In this document: one piece after another, positions 56,203 to 64,000 of the stretch
Numbering within the stretch: position 1 is the stretch's first letter
Layout: each line of letters begins with the position of its first letter
Origin: Coniochaeta sp. PMI_546
Lineage: Eukaryota > Ascomycota > Sordariomycetes > Coniochaetales > Coniochaetaceae
NCBI GenBank assembly: GCA_021432605.1
Contig: MU271155.1
Span: forward strand, 248,001 to 312,000
Direction: 5' to 3'
DNA: 64,000 nucleotides
Position numbers and translations under genes: made by a program
The notes under the pieces: model-generated
Seen by the model: the letters and a program-made list of their open reading frames with translations, nothing else
Databases searched by the model: none
Told to the model about the DNA's origin: nothing

Positions 56203-58383
56203 TTACAGCTCATCATCTGATACCAGAGGGTGGCACTCATTGAGCTGCCTCGCAGCCAGTCTGGCTGAGTACTTTTCGAGTCTAGCTTTCAGGACCTGCA
56301 TGTCCCCCTCCAGCTTTTTGGTCACCACCTTGAAGTAAGTCTTGACATACTCGGGGGTCAAGACGAGGCTACTGGAGACTTGCGACTGCAGAGCCTGAAC
56401 TCTTCTAAGAAAGGCAACATCGTCTCCGCCCTCCTCTTCGGTAGATATGATCAGCAAACTGACCAAATACGCCGCACATTCCTCCACTGTTTTTTGCACA
56501 TCAAGAAGAACGGTAGAGGCTAGACGGCTTTCTGTTAGCTGCTCTTCGATCAGGTGTGCTTTCCCTGGGTTATGTTGACTTGACGTACGGTTCGTCTCCT
56601 TATCTGCCTTCCACTCGGCCCCCTTTTGCGCACCTTTCTTGCCGAACGCTATGCCAATTGCACCGGCAGCAGCACCTACAAGGCCCACTGGACCTAGCAG
56701 AGAGGCAGCTCCGAGGTATATGAGACTACCTGCTGCCACGGCTGCTGCCGCTCCAACTCCTGCAATAGCAATAGTGGGTAAGATCTCTTTGAATTCTTCC
56801 TCACTTATGGTGAGGGTGACGTGGAATAGAGGCATGGTGGTTTGCATGAGATTACCAAAGCTGTTGATGGTCATGGCAAGGTCATCGGCAGTTGGCTTCT
56901 CCATAGCTGTGTATAAACAAATTAGCCCAGCCTCCAAACGCGGTTATTAGCAGACAACGACCCACTCGCCAGAAGCTTCAATGCAGAAATCCCACGGATG
57001 GACTCTCTCATGTAAGCATCAGAAGCTAATGTTAGTCTTGCCTGGGTTACGGTGCCGTGCAGTGCAAGAAGCTTGAGTTCGAGCTACACAGACAGTCAAT
57101 TAAGCCCGCTCCTAATACACCGTGCGGCCGAATTTGCGGATTGAGTTAGTCGGAGATCACACACCGCTTTTTTTACATCAGGAGCGAATCCTTTTACTGC
57201 CCTCATGAGGTGGCAAGCATTTGCAATAGAGACTCTGATGCAATGGGCGGTAGCTTCCAAGCTGGCGGCCCGTTCGCCAGACGTGCTGCCCAAATTGACA
57301 CCAATTCTGACGATGCCTCTGTTGAACGCAATAGCGTTGAACTTCTCCAACTGTTGGGTGAGATTGTCGATCTGGCTCTCACAGCGAGTCACCATTGTTG
57401 CAGCATCGTGCATACCTAGCATGCTGGTGGCAGCTTAGTCCCAGCTTGCCGCATATCGCTGTGATGCTCGGGGGCTTACATCGTATGGATGAACCTGGTC
57501 GAGTTTCTTGTAAGGAAACCGTCTCTCTCCGCCTCCATGTCTGTTGAAAGCTTCGTGTGCATACAATATCGGCCAACTATGCCGACGCTGAAGCAGCGTA
57601 TGAACCTCTTGTCCATATATGTTTGTGTACCTTCACGCGAGGGCGCAAAGATGAAGCGGGCGCCGGGACTGAGTGAACGCAGATGGGTAGCTAGCTGAGA
57701 ACTGAGGAGACTGTCGCAGAGTCGTAGAAGCTGTTCGCTGGCCGTGCTCGAGTCGGGCGCGTCAGGATGGACAAGATGTAACTGGCAGGCAAGGGCATCC
57801 GTCAACACACTCTTCGGGTTCATGATACGGAACAATAATGACTTGCCTCGAGCTTGAATGTGCCATCGCTTGAAGTCTTGTAGGTTTTGAACCTCTGGTA
57901 TCGCCAATCAGTCCCTTCAGCTGCTTCGGCAATAGACTCCCTCAGATGAGCTATGTACTCCTTTATAAGCCGTTGCTCGTTGACACAGTCCCCGGTGCCG
58001 CCCTCCCACGCAATCAGACGTGCCGTGATCCGGGCCGGGGACCTAGTTGTGGTCGACATGGTTGAGGTGCTGCTCGAAGTCGAGTGCCCTTTGGTACCTA
58101 TGGTACCACAATCGAGACTTGTGATTGTCACTGAGTTAGGCATCGAGGTTTCCAAGAAGACACTCAGGTGCGATAAGAGAATTAGTATGTGTTGTGTAGT
58201 TCCCTCGGCCTGTGGATCGGTGTCTGAGCAAGCAGAATTCGAAATAGACGCATTCGCCGAGGGGCAGGGCCTCTGAGCAGATGAGAGATTCCCAATTGTT
58301 CGACGAGGCTCTGTGTCGAGGGTGCTCAGTCGAGAATGCCCTGCACAGCCCCTGTCGGAATTTGTGGCGTCCAAGTGCGCCAT
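56203..58383 (-). CDS. uncharacterised protein with Gly/Ala-rich membrane-type segment
   Basis: Five exons: 58383-57847, 57781-57480, 57423-57165, 57083-56966 and 56906-56203, giving 639 aa. The first intron (57782-57846) is GC-AG with donor GAG/GCAAGT. No family is recognised. The first ~130 residues are Ser/Thr-rich and probably disordered, and the start could be a later ATG. The middle is helical (CESQIDNLTQQLEKFNAIAF). At ~455-505 lies a long small-residue hydrophobic run (IAIAGVGAAAAVAAGSLIYL, then GPVGLVGAAAGAIGIAFGKKG) followed by Lys-rich sequence, as in membrane-inserting hairpins. The C-terminal ~100 residues are a coiled coil. The layout recalls membrane-perturbing effectors, and its neighbour is an AIG1-like GTPase; a joint role is speculation. 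Confidence 0.65.
57782..57846 (-). other. GC-AG intron
   Basis: The exon ends TTCAAGCTCGAG and the intron starts GCAAGT and ends GCCTGCCAG, 65 nt, phase 0. Using it links two ORFs in frame and makes the whole five-exon model a multiple of three. It is the second GC donor of this window. Confidence 0.6.
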
Positions 58384-58514
58384 TGCATTTCAGCTCATGC
58401 ACTCGACAACCATTATCACGTCCTTGGCGCGCTGTGAAACTCAACACCTCCTATTAAATGACCACACACAGGCCACGACAGATAATCTAACACTACGGAG
58501 AGTAACCTGCTGCT

Positions 58515-59072
58515 ATGTCCGTTGCTGAGAGCGCGAATGATGAGGACCATGATGTCCTGGATCTCGTATCCTATCGGTCGTTCTCCCGTTCTTCACCAGC
58601 GAAAGACCACTCAAGAGGACGCGCATCACACGAGACAGCTATTCAAGGCCTGCAGCTCGAAGCGCAGAGAAGATCAGCGCATTACTACCTGGCCGAATAT
58701 CTAGCCATCCGGAAACGAGTCTTGTCCGCTCGTTCGCATGCTCAAGAACCGTTTCATGAGCGATTGACGGACCTGCAGTGGCTACGTAGGCTTGTGAAAG
58801 ATACGGCCGTCTCTAGAGGAAGTGCGCCTGGTGAGTCACCATCCAGTCTACAATGTGTGCATGTGTTTTGGACGTGTGCACTAAGGATATATACAGCCGC
58901 GGTCGTAGGGGAGCTGGACACTGACGTCTGGGAGCTTGTCGTCGTGCGAGATCAGTTGGACTCTGACCTCATCATGCTGGGGCACAAGCTTGATGACATA
59001 GCCCTAAAGTTCAGGAAATCTGCCACCTGGTCAATGCTTTACCCAGGGACTGCGTGGGTCCTGTTTTTCTGA
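58515..59072 (+). CDS. small hypothetical helical protein
   Basis: Two exons are favoured: 58515-58830 and 58897-59072, giving 163 aa. The intron has GTGAGT and TACAG boundaries and a length of 66 nt, so reading through also stays in frame (185 aa). Composition is charged and helical (IQGLQLEAQRRSAHYYLAEYLAIRKRV; WELVVVRDQLDSDLIMLGHKLDDIALKF). No family is recognised. It is divergent from the gene starting at 58383, with only 131 bp between the two ATGs. Confidence 0.5.
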   Translation: MSVAESANDEDHDVLDLVSYRSFSRSSPAKDHSRGRASHETAIQGLQLEAQRRSAHYYLAEYLAIRKRVLSARSHAQEPFHERLTDLQWLRRLVKDTAVSRGSAPGESPSSLQCVHVFWTCALRIYTAAVVGELDTDVWELVVVRDQLDSDLIMLGHKLDDIALKFRKSATWSMLYPGTAWVLFF

Positions 59073-59135
59073 TCCATCCTCACCGTCTTGTGTTCGTTTG
59101 TAAGCCAGCCTGCAAATTTCTGACTGTCGTGAGGT

Positions 59136-59450
59136 ATGCTTAGATTGGTGTTTGCTCTACTTCTTCCGTCGCCAACCACGACCGAGTCGCGCTATCGCTA
59201 CATCCGGGGATTAGGCTGGGTTTTCTTTGGCTTGTGTAGTTCGTTGAGCTGTTTCTGTGGCTTGCGAACGGCGCTCGTGCTATGGTTACGTCGTATTGTG
59301 GACGTTACGCAGAGAAGTGTTGATAACGAGCCACTGCTGTGCGAATCAAGTCCTGTGCTAGGCAACTTGTCATACTGGGGATGGTCGGTGCTACAGCTCA
59401 GCATGACCGATCTATTTGATAACCACTTCCTATCGTGGTTGCGTTCATGA
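59136..59450 (+). CDS. possible small membrane protein or extra exon
   Basis: An ATG-started ORF of 104 aa with two hydrophobic stretches (LVFALLLP; WVFFGLCSSLSCFCGL). It directly follows the gene at 58515-59072 and could be a downstream exon of it, but I found no join that keeps the frame. Unrecognised. Confidence 0.25.
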   Translation: MLRLVFALLLPSPTTTESRYRYIRGLGWVFFGLCSSLSCFCGLRTALVLWLRRIVDVTQRSVDNEPLLCESSPVLGNLSYWGWSVLQLSMTDLFDNHFLSWLRS

Positions 59451-59833
59451 TGGATGAAAGGTCTACAGATAAAACACGATTGGAGGAATTCGAGAGGGTT
59501 ACTGGTTCGCTATATAGGATGAGAAGTGCCTCGCCAGAGTGCTAGTTGAAGATATTGAGTGGCACGAGTAAGCTTAACATTGGAACTTCATGAAACTTCA
59601 AACAGGAGAGCCACGTCACAGATATAATCACTTGGCAATACTAGAAACCTTTTGCATAAATCAAAACGATACCAGAGCCTAGCTCAAGGCAGAGAGACGC
59701 TATCAACTCAAAATGTTTAGATTCGTCTGGGCGGCAAATTGCTCCTCTCTTGAGAACAACAACCGCTCGCCATCGGCATTCTTGGTAATGATGACGGAGC
59801 AATCGTCGACATCTAAGGACGCTCATGATCGAC
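59451..59833. other. intergenic
   Basis: No gene is supported. A short minus ORF at 59641-59826 has no recognisable features. Confidence 0.35.
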
Positions 59834-60295
59834 TTATGCTGACATCTCGTATATGCGGTTCATCCTGCACTTTAACATGAACCAGTCGTCGCCTTGACGC
59901 TTGTATGTCTCAAAATAATGACCTCCACCCGTCCCCGTCACCCCCTGGGTCGAGTCGGCCGTTTTGGCGAGTGCCGAGTAGTAGACAATGGGGAATATGG
60001 CGTGAATCTCGTCCATGTTAGAGTTGGTGTACTCGAACTCGCCAGGCCCGACAAGGTGCATGGTCTGTAAGGTTTCGAAGGCCACGGAGAAGAATCCGGT
60101 GAACTCGGCCGTCGAAGACCACGAGTACTTAAAGCCCTGATCGACGAGTATCTCGCCATGGCTGCTGTATTCGTAAGTGCATTCCGGCAGCGCCACGCGG
60201 TCGAACTTATCCCATTGGTGGGTGTCAGCGAACCGGCAGTACTGGAGTTTCTTGGTGGTAATGATTTGAGCAATCTCCGGGGGTACTGCAGGCAT
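59834..60295 (-). CDS. SnoaL-like (NTF2-fold) domain protein
   Basis: A single exon of 153 aa, about one SnoaL/NTF2-like domain. Typical pieces are KLQYCRFADTHQWDKFDRVALPE near the N-terminus and, near the end, GGGHYFETYKRQGDDWFMLKCRMNRI, the W-x(2)-K/R strand seen in SnoaL_4-type proteins. Members are small cyclases, isomerases or dehydratases acting on hydrophobic metabolites, or have no known activity. The ATG at 60295 is the first in frame, and a TATATAA box lies ~102 bp upstream. No partner biosynthetic core gene is adjacent. Confidence 0.8.
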   Translation of the reverse strand: MPAVPPEIAQIITTKKLQYCRFADTHQWDKFDRVALPECTYEYSSHGEILVDQGFKYSWSSTAEFTGFFSVAFETLQTMHLVGPGEFEYTNSNMDEIHAIFPIVYYSALAKTADSTQGVTGTGGGHYFETYKRQGDDWFMLKCRMNRIYEMSA

Positions 60296-60396
60296 CTTGA
60301 ACGCGGTTGTGTTTTTTTATCAGGTTGAAAAGGAGGAAAATTGGAAGAGGGGAAAAGGAGGGACCGGAAAAGAGGGTGGTGCATGACAACTGGTTC

Positions 60397-60404
60397 TTAT
60401 ATAA
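60397..60404 (-). promoter_or_regulatory. TATA box of the SnoaL-like gene
   Basis: TTATATAA lies about 102 bp upstream of the ATG at 60295, at a usual distance for a fungal TATA element. Confidence 0.55.
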
Positions 60405-62189
60405 GCTCTCCATATTACCGCCGAATGAAACCCCATGGGGTGATATGCTCAGACTGACAATTTGAATGCTACATCTGGGAATCTTCCCTGGCCCCTCCAG
60501 GTCTGTGGAGTGTGGACTTCTTGTTTCTGCCAGAAAACGTTGGTTGGCACGAAGACCTCCCTAGCTCAGTCGAAATAGAATCAATGTCTTCGCACATCCA
60601 CGGAGCGTAAAGTATCATAGGTGTTTATCCCGAGACCCTTTCTACATCAGCGCACCTCCACAGTATGACTTTTTTCAGAAGTATGCTTCAGCAAACTTGC
60701 GAAGGAAAAAATAGCATGATACCTTGCTTATCAGTCCTCTTGCATGATAGGAGGGACTTGCCTTAATCGCTTGAGCCAGGGTTCGCAGTAAGACCGCGGT
60801 TCTTGCATGTCTAGTATTGGCAGAAAAACAATACCATAAAGCTTCACCCTGAGACATTGGTAGAGCGAGCTGTATAGCTAGAATACGGCCATCTACCAAA
60901 GCTTACTCCAACAGTCATGCAAGAGCCGGGGACATATCCAATGTATATCATCATTCTTGTCGCTAGTCCATCCGTATCGCGAGAACGGGCTACATTGACG
61001 GCCCGGGAAGCGGCTCAAAACCTCATGTAAGTGCTACATTGGAATGTGTTCATGATTGACTGTCGATAAGTCAAGCTACTCTGTCCCGAGCGAGGAAGCT
61101 GTTGCTGGTTGAAAATGCTTACCAAATCATAAACTATCAGGATGCTTGCCTAGGACTTGATTAGATCGTTCGCTCTCTCGCCTGGCAAGACAGATGCATT
61201 CACAGACGCACGTACATTCGCACTTTCAGATTAAGCCATATAACGTCAGACTGTCTAATTGAGGACCACGTTGCTCTCAATAGAGGGACTAGGGTTTCGC
61301 TTGAGAATAGAGACGCGACGAGGTCGGGACGTTGGTATGTTAAGGTGCCCCGAGCAAAGCTCAACCAGCTAGTCCAACCACTAAAGTACACAAGTGCGGT
61401 TCCTTTCGTCAGTCATTGTTTATAATGACAAGGACTCACTTGTATCTAGGTTATTCCACTCGCCGCTCAAATAACTTCTGATCAGCTTGGTGTAAGAGGC
61501 TTCTATAAGTCGACTACCTCTACAAGCTACAGAACTACAGAGACTTAAACCTACCTACTAAGAGAGGACTGCATGAGTTCCCGAATCCCGAGTATATTGT
61601 CGGACAATCAAGGTATAACTCTTCTACTGAGTTCATTAGACTACTAGTGGCATCGACAACTAGATATCTAAGCTGGAAGAAACAGCTTCGCTAAGATTTG
61701 GGGGGAAGGCCTAGGAGCAGGGGAGTCGTAGTCTTTACTCTTTACGTAAGAGCCACGATCTCTTGATCAATTAAGGAGATTGTCAGTGGATAGAGCGTTC
61801 ACTTGACTTCAAATTGTTTGATAATTTTTTTTTGACCGATGGAACCGCGGCTCATGTCTTCCTGGAATACTGTTAAGTGACTTGTGTGGATGGGGCGAAA
61901 GACCTGTTAGCGATCCACTTCGTGTAAGGGGGTTGGAGGCGAGAAATGTGCTCAAATTCCCTTGCGCCGCCAATCGACGGCAGTGAACTGCATGCAGGTC
62001 CATTTTCAAGGGTATATGCCACCCTGACTTGTATCGTCATACTTGATTGACCACTTGCGTAATAGCGTTACATGGTCTAGCATGGTCGCTCGTGGAAGTG
62101 TGGGTAATGTCGGTCACGGTCAAATATATACGAAGAAGCTGCTCCGAAGTTCTGACCAAATATTCTGCAAACACAGTCTTGACACCATC
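60405..62189. other. intergenic, no supported gene
   Basis: Only short ORFs without features occur. A tRNA-like string near 61780-61850 fails to fold and is rejected. Confidence 0.4.
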
Positions 62190-62987
62190 ATGACGGACAC
62201 CGAGGATTTAGCTCGAGGCTATACTTTAGTCAATGAGACGCAATACAATGCCGGTCTTTACCTGCTTGACCGCCTTCGCCTCCGTACGGGCGAGCATGTC
62301 CTTGATGTCGGATGTGGGCCTGGCAACCTCACAACTCACATAGCAGATCTGGTCGGCGAGGAGGGGGTGGTTGTTGGCATCGACCCAAGCAAGGAGCGCA
62401 TCGCCATTGCTCTGCACCATAAGAGTGTGCCAGAACGGGCGACGCAGAGCAACTTATCGTTTTTCGAGGGGCGAGCCGAAGATCTCTCACGCTTCGCTTC
62501 GTCTAGCTTCGATGTCGTATACGTCAACTCGACCTTCCACTGGGTGCAGGATCAGGAATCCGCACTCCGGGAATTCGCTCGCGTACTTCGGCCGGGCGGC
62601 CGCCTCGGAATCTCCGGCGGATCTGGGGATTTTGTGGCCGCGCACGAACGGATCAAGGCGGACGTGCTGTCGAGAGAGCCTTATAGGAACTATCCCGAGG
62701 AGGCCGGGCCTAAGTTCTTGAAGCGAAAAGAACTCGAGGGGCTCTTAGACCGAGCGGGCTTCTCTGAGAAAGAGTTTGTAATCAACACAATCGTCAAGTC
62801 GGCAAGGGACGGAGCGGAGATGATCGAATGGCTGGATACCAGCTCGTCGGGGAAGACATATGGGGCCATTCCGCTACATCTCAGGCCCCGAGCGCGAGAG
62901 GAGATGAAGCTAGAATGGGACAAACTTACGACAGGAGTCGGCATTAAGATGCAGATGGAGTTACTGGTGACTGTAGCTATCAAATAA
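62190..62987 (+). CDS. class I SAM-dependent methyltransferase
   Basis: A single exon of 265 aa from the ATG at 62190 (MTDTEDLARGY). Motif I is VLDVGCGPGNLT (~35-46), the acidic residue closing strand 2 is in VVGIDPS, and FDVVYVNSTFHWVQD plus REFARVLRPGGRLGIS are the later Rossmann motifs. This is the Methyltransf_11/25 type resembling trans-aconitate methyltransferase and many small-molecule O- or N-methyltransferases. The substrate cannot be deduced. Upstream in-frame ATGs (near 62081) would add a basic stretch without features, so the 62190 start is preferred. Confidence 0.9.
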   Translation: MTDTEDLARGYTLVNETQYNAGLYLLDRLRLRTGEHVLDVGCGPGNLTTHIADLVGEEGVVVGIDPSKERIAIALHHKSVPERATQSNLSFFEGRAEDLSRFASSSFDVVYVNSTFHWVQDQESALREFARVLRPGGRLGISGGSGDFVAAHERIKADVLSREPYRNYPEEAGPKFLKRKELEGLLDRAGFSEKEFVINTIVKSARDGAEMIEWLDTSSSGKTYGAIPLHLRPRAREEMKLEWDKLTTGVGIKMQMELLVTVAIK

Positions 62988-63156
62988 CGATTCAGATTTA
63001 GCGTCATCCATGCTGCCCTCTCTTCGCGAGTTATTTACACAGCTTTCAATACACTCTCGTCCTGTCTCCTGTCGGGTAAATTCTTCAGCACATATCACAT
63101 GGTGCATATACTTTGTTGGAGACTGTTCCCTGGAACTTGTAACGGGGCAGTTATGG

Positions 63157-63195
<39 letters not shown>

Positions 63196-64000
63196 GGTAG
63201 AGCCGCCCACCCGGGCACCTAGACTGGACGCATAAAGACTAGATTATGACTGATACGCATGAAGCGAAAGGGGCGTACAAATCATGGGAAATCGCAAAAG
63301 CCCGTAGCGTAGCATCGCCGCCAATGGGGCAGGGGAGCGAGAGAGTCACGCAAACGTGCCAAGCTTCGGCATTGCATATTTGAGTGCGGTGGGTAGATCC
63401 GTGACAGATCTAAGCGGTGAGTTGCGGTGGTTTGAGCAGGTTGCGGTAATGTACCAGGTACAACCGCTTGGATTTTGTTCTTCACCATAGACAGACACGC
63501 AAATAGATTGATTGATGTGTAGTCGCGGCCCACTTTGTATCTTCCGCCGATCTAGGCAAGCCTATCCGTCAGACTGGAGGTAACAATCCCGGCACGTGAG
63601 AAGTAGAAATCTATTCCCTCTTGATATGTCGGGAATCTTGCGGTCGCCGCAAATGAACAATCGGGAGTGCTTTACAAACAGGTTTACCTGATAGAACTGC
63701 ACTTTCTCGCCATGGCATCTCCACTGAAGTCTAGGTGAAGATCGTTCCTCTTTGAACACAGGATCAAGGAGCGGTTTCAGCTAGTGGTTACTGGATTCGG
63801 CTTTATTTTTTTTGTCGAGATCGGCGCAATGTGTGCTTTCAAAATCCTAAGGCATCTTACACGTCGGCTTGGGGTGAGAGAACCGCAGGATCAGTTGGAC
63901 TGTTGTGGAAGTGAACAAACTCATTACTATATGTATGATTCGTTTCTAGCTCGGTAGTCGAGTGAGGCTTCGGTATGATGTGTGCCCTTCTAAAATGAGG
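62988..64000. other. gene-free right edge
   Basis: No supported gene occurs. It contains an uninterrupted A31 run at 63161-63191. Confidence 0.4.
63161..63191 (+). repeat. A31 homopolymer
   Basis: 31 consecutive A follow GGCAGC. It could be a poly(dA) tract or the tail of an inserted retro-element or cDNA, but no element body is recognised upstream. Confidence 0.9.

Noticed and set aside
61760-61860. tRNA-like string AGTGGATAGAGCGTTCACTTGACTTCAAAT
   Set aside because: The D-loop-like sequence is suggestive, but the anticodon stem does not pair and no T-arm or acceptor stem follows.

Overview
The window is nuclear DNA of a filamentous ascomycete (Pezizomycotina). Genes are split by short introns (about 47-116 nt) with GTRNGT donors, CTRAY-type branch sites and YAG acceptors. 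The protein families are typical of such fungi: UstYa/DUF3328, a GH71 glucanase, an NLP, a tyrosinase, LovC/toxD-like and BAHD enzymes, UNC93-like and Dal5-like transporters, and DUF7708/NACHT-like and DUF7025-AAA proteins. I cannot name the species; a plant-associated Sordariomycete is a guess. Exon joins were chosen by reading frame and splice signals, and nearly all multi-exon models sum to a multiple of three.

Layout. (1) 0.4-11.7 kb: two paralogous four-exon genes of an unrecognised family (445-1745 and 10419-11695) flank a DUF7708/NACHT-like gene and a DUF7025-AAA ATPase gene. (2) 11.7-18.9 kb: about 7 kb without a convincing gene. (3) 18.9-25 kb: BAHD acyltransferase, a 485-bp AT-rich element with terminal inverted repeats, a degenerate Ras-like GTPase and a frameshifted GH71 glucanase pseudogene. 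(4) 26.0-33.1 kb: the most interesting part. A 79-aa secreted precursor carries four 15-residue repeats with core GVITWND, separated by Lys-Arg (Kex2) sites. It is followed by four genes of the UstYa oxidase type (two canonical, two divergent). This looks like a dikaritin-like fungal RiPP cluster with a tryptophan core and no tyrosine. (5) 34.7-38.0 kb: double-domain GFA protein and an NPP1/NLP protein. (6) 38.6-53.8 kb: a dense metabolic block with two luciferase-like FMN monooxygenases, a LovC/toxD-like reductase, an UNC93-like transporter, a Baeyer-Villiger-type flavin monooxygenase, a Dal5-like transporter and a tyrosinase. (7) 54.1-59.5 kb: an AIG1-like GTPase with a coiled-coil ORF, a five-exon protein with a Gly/Ala-rich membrane-type segment, and small ORFs. 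(8) 59.8-63 kb: SnoaL-like protein and a SAM methyltransferase, then gene-free sequence with an A31 tract.

How the parts may work together (inference). The precursor would enter the secretory route, be cut by Kex2 after Lys-Arg, and be oxidatively cyclised by the UstYa-type proteins. Flavin monooxygenase, tyrosinase and MFS genes, all known partners in ustilaginoidin-type RiPP pathways such as ustiloxin, lie 11-27 kb away. The two luciferase-like enzymes, reductase and transporters could equally be a separate catabolic or biosynthetic cluster.
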